Shown here piece after piece: positions 49,604-61,510 of a stretch of DNA of 64,000 nucleotides (position 1 is its first letter; every line of letters starts with the position of its first letter). Both the position numbers and the translations under genes were made by a program. A model generated the notes under the pieces. The model had not been told where the DNA came from and did not search any database. It was given only the letters and a program-made list of their open reading frames with translations. Source of the stretch: Carya illinoinensis (taxonomy: Eukaryota > Streptophyta > Magnoliopsida > Fagales > Juglandaceae); NCBI RefSeq assembly GCF_018687715.1, contig NC_056766.1:2046001-2110000 (forward strand), given 5' to 3'.

Positions 49604-52600
49604 TTAAATAGACTGTAACTGGGAAAAAGAAATCCGGATTATTGATCCGGCAAGTGAAGTAGCATGCTTGCACACTAGGGCTTCAGTAGCCTGCTCCTCG
49701 GTTTCAAACATGACTAGGGCCTGCTTCTTCCCATTCATCTCAAAAAGCTTAGTGTTGAGAATGGTGCCATGTTCTTCCAAGTGGCTCACAATCTCCTCTT
49801 CAGTGATTTCCAGGGGAAGTGTTGACAGGTGGATCATTTTTGTAGGGGAGCAGCAGTAGCGGTAATTCTTAGCAGCATTACGGTTGAAGCGGTTGAGATT
49901 TGAATTTACGTACTCATGTGTCTCAGCACCTTGGGTTATGTTTGGATGCTTTGAGAAGTTGACCTCCAACTGTTTCCCAAATATCAGTGCTCCCTATATC
50001 TCAAATGAGAAGGTTTTAGTGTCCAGATCCAATATAGTTTCCACTCAACATATTATCAGTTCGCTCATCATTCCAATATTGCAGGGCCTAGTATTCTAAA
50101 TCGTAACTTGATTAACTCATCAGGCCTAATAAATTGATATGCCTTAACAATTCTATGAAAAAAAGACAATTGACTCGGCATAACCATGCATATTAATGAT
50201 AACAAACATGGCTCGATAAGTTAACGAAAAAACAAACCTTCAAAAAGTGTACTGCCAGTTCGGCCTGGAAACCATCCCCCATCTGAATAAGCGCATGATC
50301 TGGTTTGTTGCGGAGAAGTTTAATTCTCACAATGTTTCCGTATATGGAGAAAAGGTTGAAGAGCTTATCCTCATCTATTCTCTGAAACAAAGTATGATAT
50401 GTGAAAACAAGAACTGAACAAAGCCTTTGAATTATAAACAAGAAAAGTTTCTCTTACATCAGGATTTAGATTGGAGACAAGTACTGTACACCTTTCATTT
50501 GTCCCGCTTATTCCAGGAGGCAGACCTCCTCCAAAGGCAGTTGCAATTGCTGCTGCATTGGCCATCTACATTGCCAGAGGAAAAAAATTCATCAATCATG
50601 GGCATGTTTAGAGCCAAACTAACACAAATGTGGAAAGTGCAATGTACACTAAAGATGATATGACTGTCATTTAGTTAAACAAGTTAGAGTAATTGTCTTG
50701 ACAGGGGCCAACTATCAACAGACCCTTACAATAGAATCTCTTGGCAGGACACATGCTCCAAGAGAAGATAATATTGCAATAAAGACTTTAACACCCCTCA
50801 CCCAGATACACCCAATCAATGACCCACCCCCGCACACATTGACACAAAAACATTAAATTGAAAGATAGATCTCTCTAATAGCAAATTTAGGGAAAATGAC
50901 CACTTGCAAGCTAGGAGATAAGAAGACGGAATTCTTAGGCAATCATGGTATACTTATAACAGATTCACTTGCAAAGAGAGACTTAGAAGGTCCATATAAT
51001 CCACCACGAGATACAAATAGATGCAGCCTCCAACTCTGTTATAACTAACTTGTATACAAGACATCAGGGACGGAGCAATACTGACCTGTGGAAATGCAAC
51101 TGGAAGGAAAAGAAAAACATACACATCAGTAAATGATAGAAAATCACATAATTACAATCAACTTATTATAACAATTTGCAAATGCCTAATTAAGCACCTC
51201 CCCGTCCAGCAGCTTGAAGGCCATACATGCCTCCTGCCTCGCCATACCCTGGCTGTCAAAACAAAAAGAATTACTTAAATTAAAAGGCAAGGGACAGCAA
51301 TTTCATAAATGTCCGTATTATTAACATCAAAGGACAAGAGATCATACTTGTGAGGATCTGCCTTTCTGTTCTGTGGGCAGATTTGGGTTTGTGAAATCCC
51401 TAATTTAATGATGGAATAAATAATTAAATTCAGCAACAAGGGAGAGTTAATTTCAAAAAAGAGTGACAGAAGTCAGAGCCCATATGTGACCAGCCCACCT
51501 AGAACGCTCATTATTGTAGTTTACTTGTAACTCGTCAAGGCTGGATTACAGAAAAAAGAAAATTAAATCAACATAGAGAGCAGATTATTTAAAGGACCAA
51601 ACATACACCCAAAGACAAAAATGTGGACACTCAGCTGCATGCAACCAAATACATGGGAAGTAAAATAAAAATTCTAAATTGTTTCAAAACCTACTTTGAG
51701 AACTGAATGTCCAGTTGACAGCAACCATCATAAATATTACGTCCCTAAAACATAACAAGAATAAGATTTAAACCTCATTTTGGAAATAAAACCAGACTGT
51801 AGACATCAACAAAGTCTCCAGTTCAAACTAACTAGAAAAACAGAGGATGTAATACTACCTGAAGTGCAGTTCTAGCAACAACAGCATTCTGACGTGATTG
51901 ATACTGAATAAGTGCTTGAAAACCTATGTATATTGTAAATACAAGACGAAAGCACCATTAAGGGAAAAAGGATATGCACGCATTTATAGTGAATATCTTC
52001 TTCTAGATTAAAAGGCATATGAATATGCACACAAAAAGACACCAGGACATTTTAAAATATTAAAAATACAGCATTTCTCATCTAAAGCCAACTTATAGGA
52101 AATTCTGTTGCCCAATCATAAGAAATTCGTTGAAATTAAATTCTCTCCACAAAACAATATCGATCTATTAAGCTAATGCTTAATAGCTGAAGAAAGAAAT
52201 TTTCAATTATAAATAGAGACAGAAAGAAAGAGAGAGAAAACTAGAAGAAGCTGACCAGCTGACTTTTGAAAAGTTACGATCTTCTCTACAAATCCATGAG
52301 GAGAAAACACTTGATGCAGCACGTCCACCGTTATTGGATATAGCATGTGATGAATAGTAACTAGGAGAATTCGATTTGGCTGAGTATCCAGAAAGTGCAC
52401 GACAGCGGAATAGCATAGAGACAAGAGGGAGAAGACAATAAATAGAGGGATATGGATAGAGAAATGATCCTTAGAAATAAAAATCTACCACTCCAAAGTC
52501 CAGATAATTTAAAAAGTCATGACGATGAAGAAAAAAATAAAGGAGTAAACTAAGGTGAGATTTCATGAGAATAACAAAAAAATATTAAGAAGATCAAGTG

Positions 52601-54432
52601 AAAAAAGAATGATTAAATATTCATTTTAATCGAGCCACAATAATTCTCACCAAAAAGTATCATTTTCCCCCTTTTCTTCTGAGACAAGCCCACCAAGAGC
52701 TCTCATAGAATGTAACACAATTATGGAAGCCCAGTAGCTTTACAGAGTATGCAATAATGTCATTGGTTATGTAAACTATACAATAATTTCCTAAATTACA
52801 ATCAAGAATGATATTGAAAACTATAAATGATAATCTATGTGTTTGAGAAGCTCGGCAGGAACCTTTTTTATTTGTTAGTGAAGTTTTTTTTTTTTGTTTT
52901 AATTGAAGGAGAAGCAGAAACTGTGAGCATAAAGCAGATTAATACTATTTTCTTACATAGCCTTTAAAAAGGCATCTCAGCAAGTAATTGATTAAGCAGC
53001 ATCTAATCAAGTCAACGTTCAAGAAACAGTTACTTTAGCCATTAAAAAGAATTCCTCCATTCATTGCTTTATTCCATATAAATCAACAAAATAAATTGAT
53101 TATGATAATCAAATCTCATGGGGTCAAAGACTATCCCTGGAAAAGTATTTGGAAAGCTAAGGTGCCTAGTAAGGTTGCCTTTTTCTGCTGGCTGGTGTCC
53201 CTCGGGAAAGTATTAACTACAGACAACTTGAGGAAGAGAGGTTTTCAGATGGCTGAATGGTGTTTTATGTGTAGAAAGGATGGTGAATCTATTGACCATG
53301 TTTTTCTTCATTGTGATGTAGTGACATCATTGTGGAAGGAGATTTTTGCAAGGATTGGCATTTTATGGGTGATGCCTAGGCATGTGGCAGATGTCTTTGC
53401 TTGCTGGCAAGGTATCGAGCGGAGAAGCAACAGTACTGCAGTGCTGAAGATGATTCCCCGGTGCTTACTTTGGTGTTGATGGCTAGAGAGGAATAAGAGA
53501 TGCTTTGATGATTGTGCGCGTTCTATAGGGGAACTCAGGGAGCTTTTTCTTAGTACTTTTAAGCTTTTGGGTGAAGAATCTTGTAAGGAATGGGAATGAT
53601 TGTACTGTTCTGTCTTAGTTATTTTCTGTTTTTTGCTACTAAGTAGGTGTTCTCATATGTATACATATTGTGTATTGTGTACTTGGGCTATGCCTATTTA
53701 ATTATCAAAAGAATATACCAACCTCATCTCCTCTTCCTTGGGTATTTTGATCCATTGTTGTTAGTTCCTGATGTGATGAGAATTGGACATAAACATTCCT
53801 CCCCCTGGGGCAAAATGTAAAGACATACATATCATATATATATATATATATATATATTATAAGTAAAGACATACATATCATATATGAAATCTTAAAATAA
53901 TGTCTGCCAATTAAGGGTGACATTGAAAAAAAAGCCTTACTTCCGCACAAAATTTACATTAGAAAAAGTAATCAATCCGTTCGTACCTTATGCTTGGCTG
54001 AACATTTGCATAGAATTGCAGAGCATTGACTGCGGTAGGAATATCTTGCATTTGGATCAGAGCCTGCATGCATGTAAAACATAACAAAATGTATCACATC
54101 CAAGTTTTTACTTAAGTTCATAGCAAAAACAAATGCCTCTACCATGGTGGCGAAGTCGACCTGATTTTTTGCACGAAGCATCACAAGCTTAGTAATGACA
54201 CCAAATGGCTGGAATAGCTGGAGCAAATCATTCTGGCATGAAAAATATTATTGGTGTCAAAGGATATTTGAGATAGAAATAGGAGCAAACACTAAAACAA
54301 ATATAAATATAACTAGCAAAAAGCATGATTTAACACAGTATAGAACTCTACAATATAGAAACTAAGGTGAATCTTGGTAAGTCCGAGTTGGTTCCGGTGG
54401 GTGAGATTTCAAACATACTCAATGTAGCAAGC

Positions 54433-54463
<31 letters not shown>

Positions 54464-57400
54464 AGTAATAAGATATTTCATTGATATAAAGATAGGCATA
54501 GCCCAAGTACACTAGAGGTATACAAAAGCATACACCTTTTTAAGAACTAGAAACCGTTACAAGGAAATCATGAAAGATAAGACCATTTAGATCTAACACA
54601 ATATCCCACAAAAACAAAGTCTTCCAAAAAAGACTCCTAAACTCTTCCAAGGAACGTTCATGATCCTCAAAAGTCTCTCATTACGTTCACTCCATATACA
54701 CCAAAGAATACAAATAGGGGCCATTTTCCAAACAACTACAATATGTGGTGTCCCAGTGATACCTCTCCAACATGCTAGAAGATCAACCACCCAGCCTGGC
54801 ATCACCCATGCTATTCCCATCTTGCTGAAAAAATAGTTCCATATATCTCTAGCAAACTCACATTGTAAAAGGAGATTATCTGCCATTTCCCCACTCTTTT
54901 GACACAAACAACATCAGTCTGTTATTACAAAGCCCCGTCTTCTAAGAATATCATTAGTCAATATCTTGCCTAAAGCTACTGTCCAGACAAAAAAGACGGC
55001 CTTTGTGGGTGCTTTAGTCCTCCAAATGTTCTTCCAAGGGAAAGAATGTCCTTGTTGCCCAGTAAAGGAGTCATAAAACGAGCGTACCGTAAATTTTCCT
55101 TTCCTAGAAATATCTGGGTCTCTCGTTGGGAGCAACTTTTAAGGCTAGAGCTATTTTGGATGGGGTGGTGGAAAAGGGAAAAGATAGAAAAAAGATTGGC
55201 TAGTTGGAAGCGGGTATATTTATCGAAAGGGGGTCATCTCACCCTTATTAAGAGCACTCTTACTAATCTTCCCAGGTATTTTTTATCTTTGTTTCCTTTG
55301 CCGATAGGGGTGGGGAACAGGATTGAGAAACTCTTTAGGGCGTTTTTATTTTTTGGGGGGGGGGGGGGGGGGGGGGGGGCACTTGGGGGAGGAGAAGAAA
55401 TTTCACCTAGTTAGATGGAAGACAATTTGTGATCCAGTGGCACATGGGGGGTTGGGAGTATGTGACTTGAGAACTTTTAATAAAGCTTTACTGGGCAAAT
55501 GGCTATGGAGATATTATTCGGAGGGGGGATCATTGTGGAAGGAAGTTATCGATGCTAGATATGGAGCTGCTTGGGGTGGTTGGTGCTCCAACGAAGTGAG
55601 CGGGGGGCATGGAGTGGGATTATGGAAGTTTATAAGGAAGAGGTGGTCATGCTTTGAAAAACATATTCGTTTTGTAGTAGGAGAGGGCAATCGAATCAAT
55701 TTTTGGCGAGATGTGTGGTGTGGAGAGCATGCCTTGGAAAGAGCATTTCCAGTTCTCTATCGTATTGCTACTAATAGGGAGGCTTCAGTAGCGGATATGC
55801 GACTACTCTCTCATGGTTCTCATTAGTAGCATATTTCTTTTAATAGGGATTTCCACGATTGGAAAGTATCTATTGTTGCAAATTTTTTCAGCCTCTTATA
55901 CTCCATGGGGTCTCCTTTGACACAGCATGATCAATTGAAGTGGAGGTCTAATAACCACAAGAAATGTACTGTTAGGGGGTACTATTAAATTTTGACAACA
56001 CAAGATCATCCTCAATTCCCTTGGAAGAACATTTGGAGGACCTGTGTGCCTTCCAAAGTTGCCTTCTTTGTATGGAATGCCACTCTTGGGAAGATCTTAA
56101 CCACAGACAATCTGAGGAAGAAGGGTTGTATAGTTATGGATTGGTGTTATTTATATAAAAAAAAATGGAGAATCTGTGGATCACCTCTTATTGCATTGTG
56201 AGGTAACAAGGGAGTTGTGGGATGAGATCTTTCACAGGGTTGAAGTTGCTTGGGTCATGCCTGCGAGGGTGGTGGATTTGTTGGGTTGTTGGAGGAAGAT
56301 GCAAGGTTGTCATCAAGTGGCAGTTGTGTGGAAGATGATCCCATTGTGTATCATGTGATGTATTTAGTTCGAAAGGAATGCGCACTGCTTTGAAGACAAG
56401 GAACGCACTAGGGTGGAGCTAAAGAACTTTTTTCTACACACTTTAATGCTTTGGTTTTCTGCTATTGTACTAAACAGGGACAACGTTCATGATTTCCTGT
56501 CTTTTATTTATCGCTCTCAGAATGCATTTAGGTGTTCTATGTATACTTCTTGAGTATGCAGGCTATGCCTATTTCATTCAGATCAATAATATTTATCTCT
56601 TACTTATCAAAAAAAGAAAAGAAAAAGAAAACAAAGACAATATAGATTTATGTTCATTTTAAGCAAAGGCACTTTCCAAAGTTCATACAAAAAAAAATTG
56701 ATTTTTTTTTAAAAGTACAAAAATATATGAATTTGCGCTGACATGGAACATCACCAAGGCAGATCTATCCTTGGGGAGTAAACCCCAGAAACACGACTTT
56801 GCCCGTTAGAACTATGTATTAGGCAATTTAAGGGAACTCGTACTTTGGAATCATACCTAGGTTATCCGAGTCTACAAAACATCTCAAGTCCACCCTTTGA
56901 CCACTAGGCTACACCCTAACAAGTCTTATTTGTAACAGATTTATGAATGCTCTCACAATGTAGGTGGAGATGAAGAGAATGAAGTTCTAAAAGGTTCTTA
57001 TTGAACATATATACCAAGGATTAATCTTATATATGGATTAATTTTGAAATGGATAATACAGGTCATAGTTTCTCATTCCATTTGGGTTCACATTTGTGCT
57101 TCTTCCTAATGGTAGCATCAATATTCAATCAGAAGTAGTGACGTGAGTGGAAAATAGTTGTGCCATGAAGGGGATGTTGAAATGGCATGATTTCATACCA
57201 TGGATTTCATAGAATGCAATACTATTTCTATGCAGGTATACATTAAAGAGGTGATTCAAGAGGTAACCCTTCATAAGAATGAATAGATTTCATAGTATAT
57301 CGGACTTGAACTGCTCAAGGCACAAGAAAGGACTACTATTTAATTTTCACATTTAACTTTCATGTCCTCCACTAAAATGATCAATTATTCCTGGCTTCCT

Positions 57401-58181
57401 AATTTCTCTCTCTATAAAAATATGCCATGAACATATGTTAAATAAACTTGAATAGCATATTAGTTTTCTTTTAGCCTTGAGGGGTAGCTCAGTTGGTTAG
57501 GCCTTGGTTTGCTCCCCAATGGTCACCAATTCGAGTCTCCTCAGGGCGACTAGAGGTTTACCTGGCCATTAACTTTAGGGCCCCGTGGGATTAGTTGAGG
57601 TGTGTGCAAGCTGGTCCAGACATCCACAGATATCAAAAAAAAAAATATTTGGAACAAAGTCCTAACTAATCTTAGGGGTGCAGCACAAGCCCTTCGCAAT
57701 GAGTTTTCAGTAAGTGCACCTTGGTTAATACAAGGATATTTGCACCTGGGTTCAAAACCTAGATTTAAAGGGAGCATACCACCAAGACCAAGACTCTTAC
57801 CACTAGAGCCAACCCCTAGGGGTTTGGGTAAGTAAAAATACTTGTTAAGCATTTGTTTTAATAAGTATTTATCTTTATGCAGAGATACATTAATGTCATT
57901 GCTCATTTTCAACTTTAAGGTTGCAATATATTTAAACAGTGGTGGCTATCCAAGTAAGGCCACAACCTCATTTATTATTTTCAATTATCTTCATTTCTAT
58001 CTCTTCAAAATAGATGCAATTAATAATATTTTTTCCTCCTACCGTCAGTAATTTTTTACTGTATAATCTAATATCAGAGAAAATAAACAAGAAGAGAGAA
58101 AATGAAAATATAGTGAGAGTATACTTCAGATATCTCATGGCCCACATTGCGAACGTGAATGACCTTAGAAGGGTCTGTCAT
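49604..58181 (-). CDS. PTBP3: polypyrimidine tract-binding protein homolog 3
   Basis: Fourteen coding exons: 58181-58125, 54232-54161, 54063-53987, 53804-53723, 52379-52256, 51923-51859, 51744-51695, 51540-51499, 51399-51348, 51252-51198, 51099-51086, 50565-50458, 50381-50238, 49993-49604; 443 residues. Four RRM domains: about 5-80 ([28 protein letters not shown]), 97-176 ([16 protein letters not shown]), 255-325 ([31 protein letters not shown]) and 366-440 ([26 protein letters not shown]). PTB proteins bind CU-rich RNA in nucleus and cytoplasm and control splicing, translation and transport; type 3 is the phloem RNP/tuberisation-linked branch. A 14-nt exon (51099-51086) completes RGVAFPQ. 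Introns 1 and 4 are swollen by LINEs and SINEs, yet the frame is intact. Confidence 0.95.
51086..51099 (-). other. PTBP3: 14-nt micro-exon of PTBP3
   Basis: TTGCATTTCCACAG between a CTTTTCCTTCCAG acceptor and a GTCAGT donor. It joins a phase-1 exon ending GGACGGGGAG and an exon starting ATGGCC, giving GRGVAFPQMANA. The Arabidopsis protein has a similar GVAYPQMAN stretch, which supports it. Confidence 0.85.
53090..53711 (+). mobile_element. LINE 3' fragment a (zf-RVT part), antisense in PTBP3 intron 4
   Basis: Encodes the reverse-transcriptase zinc-binding segment: [69 protein letters not shown] interrupts it after LLWC, where WLERNKRCF follows. It ends with TACTTGGGCTATGCCTATTT and an ATTATCAAAAG tail, about 12 bp from the PTBP3 exon 4 donor. 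5' truncated. Confidence 0.85.
54434..55127 (-). mobile_element. LINE 3' fragment b (zf-RVT part) in PTBP3 intron 1
   Basis: Minus strand: [99 protein letters not shown], then the TTGGGCTATGCC tail and a poly(A) (plus-strand T run at 54434-54459). Closely related to fragments a and c. Meets fragment c head to head near 55128. Confidence 0.85.
55128..56612 (+). mobile_element. LINE 3' fragment c (RT thumb to 3' end) in PTBP3 intron 1
   Basis: Starts inside the reverse transcriptase: [84 protein letters not shown]. It continues into the zinc-binding part ([35 protein letters not shown]). Several frameshifts and stops; a G25 run replaces the usual GG-rich turn. Ends AGGCTATGCCTATTTCATTC, then CTTACTTATCAAAAAAAG. 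Confidence 0.87.
55355..55379. repeat. G25 homopolymer inside LINE fragment c
   Basis: 25 consecutive G after TTTTTATTTTTT, where related LINEs have a short Trp-Gly-Gly coding stretch. An expansion of a pre-existing short G run is likely. Confidence 0.9.
56690..56919 (-). mobile_element. tRNA-derived SINE (copy C)
   Basis: Minus strand: GTGTAGCCTAGTGGTCAAAG gives box A (56899-56911 region) and GGTATGATTCC box B (56847-56857), about 40 bp apart. The body runs to an A/T-rich end near 56690. Same head type as the PAT08-intron SINE. Confidence 0.6.
57479..57645 (+). mobile_element. tRNA-derived SINE (copy A), Au-like
   Basis: GAGGGGTAGCTCAGTTGG has a near-perfect tRNA box A (57485-57496), and AATTCGAGTCTCC is box B (57529-57540). 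The body includes CTGGCCATTAACTTTAGGGC and AGCTGGTCCAGACATCCAC, ending in poly(A). This head and body match the widespread plant Au-type SINE as I recall it. Not a tRNA gene: the acceptor stem does not pair and there is no proper anticodon loop. Confidence 0.75.
57646..57822 (-). mobile_element. tRNA-derived SINE (copy B), tail-to-tail with copy A
   Basis: Minus strand: GGGGTTGGCTCTAGTGGTAA (box A 57800-57811), GGTTTTGAACC (box B 57749-57759), body with TGCGAAGGGCTTGTGCTGCA and GGACTTTGTTCC, then an AT-rich end against copy A's poly(A). A different SINE family from copy A. Confidence 0.7.
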
Positions 58182-58191
58182 TATGAACCAA

Positions 58192-58924
58192 CCTGTAACA
58201 AAACCCAAACATAACTTCAGCATTTCTTAGAATTTAGGTCAACTATCACTCCCAACACTCTTCTATTTCAGAATGCCAACAAATAAAATTATTTTCTTCT
58301 GCCGATATGTATATCAATGCACTCTGTATGGTCCAATAGCAGTGCTAAGTACATAGCACACTTAATACCACTGTTCAAGTGCCTTCAGAAACCCAATTCT
58401 TTTTAAAGAAAAAGTTACAAGCATTGAATTTAATTCCTCAATCGATATGATATAAGAATGCCTAAAGTATTGTTACTTTAAATATTTCTTTTAAAGAAAA
58501 ACAAAGAGAATAACGTCCGCAGGTCAAACCCTAGAGTTTCGTTTGGTCGCAAAGACAGCTTAAAAAAATAATAATAATAATAAGGAGAGATTATAAAACT
58601 CGAATGTTTTCTCATAGAGCTAAAGCAAACACGGCCAGTTGAGGATTCTGAATTCGAAAGTTCTCAGCTTTACTTTTTCCAGAGAGATTTCTCGGAAACC
58701 AAACGGATCGCACGTTGAAAGTAGTATAAATTAAACGAAAAAAGAACCGAAAGGGAGGGCTTGGCATACCTGAAGGCTGAGACACAGAGAGAGAGAGTGG
58801 ATGAGGGATTATGAGAGCTACAATGGCAAATATCCCCTGCTCTGCGCTTTGTACTGCCCTTGCCTCTTCCGGGTTGGCACTTCCTCTCTATCTCACAGGT
58901 TATATATATAATACGGTCTTCCAC
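58192..58924 (-). promoter_or_regulatory. PTBP3: PTBP3 leader, leader intron and TATA box
   Basis: TATA-like TATATATATA at 58901-58910 on the minus strand is followed by a CU-rich leader (CTCTCTCTCTGTGTCTCAG). A donor TTCAG/GTATGCC lies at 58770, with acceptor TTACAG before 58192, 11 nt upstream of the ATG. A CU-rich leader is notable because the product binds CU-rich RNA. Confidence 0.6.
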
Positions 58925-60579
58925 ATTTATATGATTTTTTATTAAAAAAGAGCAAATTAAAAATTAATTTTATTTACTTATATAATTTAATTGTATTTTG
59001 CTAAAAATTGTAACAAACACACACTTGCAATGGAGATATTCCAATGCCTAAATTTTTTTAGGATATGTTTTGAAGGTATTTGAAGGAAAAAAAAAAAAGC
59101 ATCATTTGGGATTGTATGGCCTCAAACATGGTGAAATTATAAGGTCTAGTTTGGTTACCGAAGACACAACTCATCTGTATTGTACACTAGTTTTTTCTGT
59201 CTAAATATATTATATTTTATTTTTAAATTTTAAAAACATTCACTTAAAATAAACAGTAATGAACAGTAAAAACTGACAGTAAACGGTATATGAACAGTAT
59301 AAAACTAACATAAACAGTAAATAAACAGTGCACAATTTGACTCTTTATAAAATAATGGGACTTACACATTTTTTAAATCTTAAAAATTAAAAATTATCTT
59401 ATCTTAATTTACTATTCAAACACTTTTTTTTATATAAATTATTTCATCTCATTTTAATTCAAAATTTTTATTATTATTCAAAATATTTTATCTCATCTTA
59501 TCTAAAATGTATGAAAAAAGATTTAAATTTGATGTAATTCTTTTTTTTTTCGTTCAACAAATAACATTTATTTTTATTAACTTTTAATGCAAGCAGCTAA
59601 GTGCTCACTTATATATAAAATTATAAGATAGTTTACATAATTAATAGCATTGGCAATGAAATCGCTATTGGATTGACAAGTCTAAAATTTTAAAATTAAA
59701 GCTTATTTTCCTCAGTATTGGATTAGCCATACATAAAAAGTTTGAGATGTTATTTACAGTAAACATCATCTCCTCACCATACCTAGCGGGCTCCTATGCA
59801 AAAATCAAAATCATATTTTAGTATTTTATCTTTTAAGTCTCGCACTCACACTCACGCTTCGCTCATGTACAAAGACTAAAACTACATAAAAAGTTTCCTT
59901 CCCTAGTTTACAATCACATGCAGGAATGTTTGTATTTTTTTATACAATTTTTTAATATAGTAAGGATATATTTATTGTAAAAATATCTATTATTTTTTAT
60001 AATTTTTTAATATAATAGAGATATATTTATTGTGAAAATTTGGATATTCTATGAAAAAATATTTTTAAAATAATAATTTAATTTTTTAATAAAGTTATTA
60101 ATTGATATATGAAGTGTATTTGTAAAATATTAGAAAAAAAATTATCAAATATTATTAAAATATATAATATTATATTATTATTTAGAATTTAAAATAGTTA
60201 ATTTACAGTCTAATGTCGACTGGTCTAACTAAAAGTTTATATTATAGTCAAAAGATCACATTAGAGTTCCATTTTAGATTTGGCAATGAGAATAATATAA
60301 GAGCATTAGTATTAGTTTCATCAAAAGCCAATGTATGTTCAAATTTTGATGAATTTCTTTCTATTATATAAAGCCTCTATCCCACTGCTACAGTAAATTT
60401 CTAATTCCGTTTCCGTTTCCTCCGCTTTTTGTGTATATTGTCCGTGCAATTCTGTTTGAATTGTATCTATTATATAATTATTTTAGTCTGTTGACAGTTC
60501 ACTCTAGGTCTTTCCGGTCCACTTATCTCCATTTCCAATACATAACTAAGCAGCTGTCAGTACAGCCTATCCATAATTA
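58925..60579. other. intergenic, family A-related repeat
   Basis: No gene. 59146-59515 holds a long family A relative: GTTTGGTTACCGAAGACACA at one end, TTTATCTCATCTTATCTAAA at the other. Its centre is filled with repeated AACAGTAA/TGAACAGTA motifs. Confidence 0.5.
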
Positions 60580-60663
60580 GTGCATGCGTACAATAACCTG
60601 GTCAGTACATCAGTGCATGCATACATTAACCTGGTCAGTGCATCAGTGCATGCGTACAGTAAC
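60580..60663. repeat. 33-bp tandem repeat, 2.5 units
   Basis: Units start at 60580, 60613 and 60646 with GTGCATGCGTAC (or GCATAC) and share AACCTGGTCAGT. GCATGC palindromes recur in each unit. Confidence 0.8.
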
Positions 60664-61367
60664 ATTTAATATTTAAATCTGCATACAGTAACGTTTAAGA
60701 CATGCATGTCTTACACGTGCTCTCTGCTGAAACAAGAACAGAAACCAGACATGCATACGGGTTACTAAAAATTCATAAAATACAATCTGCATGCAGAGAG
60801 ATTTGGTTGCAGCAGTGGTTTTGCAGGGTATTGCCATCTTCCACGCTGCATCTGTATTGCCATCTTCCACTAAATTTTGTCTTCTGTATTGAAAATAGTG
60901 GTGTCAAGTAATTGAGCAGACACAGACATCATATAAATAGTCATGGCTCATGTTTTTTCTTTTCCCATACCTGTTTCATCAGTTTTCCAGCAGAGAGATT
61001 TGGTTGTAGCAGTTTATTTGGTTGTCTTTCTGGCTTATTTGTGTTCACTTCTAGCTTGTCTTGTATAGCCTATTTGGTTTTTCTTTTAGAGGTATATATT
61101 TCCTTAGTATTATTTCTTTCTTTTAGAGGTACAAGTAATCTGCCTAAGCAAAAACTTTTATACTTTCCTGTGTATTCTTACAGTTTGTGGGTCAAAGTCT
61201 GGGCTGTATTCAAGACTTTCAAAGTTCCACACATTTCTGCTTGGTTATCTTTGTAAGTATATCTTTCATTTGCTGTTGTTCAGACTTGTGCTATTTTTGG
61301 TTTGGTTCATGATGGTTCATGTTACTATTAACTCTTACAGTGTCTTTTTGGCTTGGTTATGTTCAAT
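60664..61367. other. unassigned sequence with open frame
   Basis: A 114-codon plus-strand frame (60912-61256) is hydrophobic and Ser/Phe-rich, with no family likeness. GCAGAGAGATTTGGTTG occurs twice (about 60794 and 60990), so part of this is an internal duplication. I would not call a gene. Confidence 0.4.
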
Positions 61368-61510
61368 GTTGTGCTTGGTTATGTTCTTATGTTCTAAGAA
61401 GATGACATGCAGACCAAAAAATGCATGCAAACCAGAAAAAGTTGTGCTTGGTTGTGCTTGGTTATGTTCTTATGTTCTAAGAAGATGACATGCAAACCAG
61501 AAAAAGTTGT
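61368..61510. repeat. 83-bp tandem duplication
   Basis: GTTGTGCTTGGTTATG opens units at 61368 and 61451. Both run through TTCTAAGAAGATGACATGC and an ACCAGAAAAAG-like end. Confidence 0.8.

Noticed and set aside
55046..55414. A single 122-codon gene
   Set aside because: A fusion of antisense LINE fragment b with the start of LINE fragment c; not a host gene.
57479..57560. A tRNA gene on the plus strand
   Set aside because: Box A and box B are good, but acceptor and anticodon stems do not pair and a SINE body with poly(A) follows.
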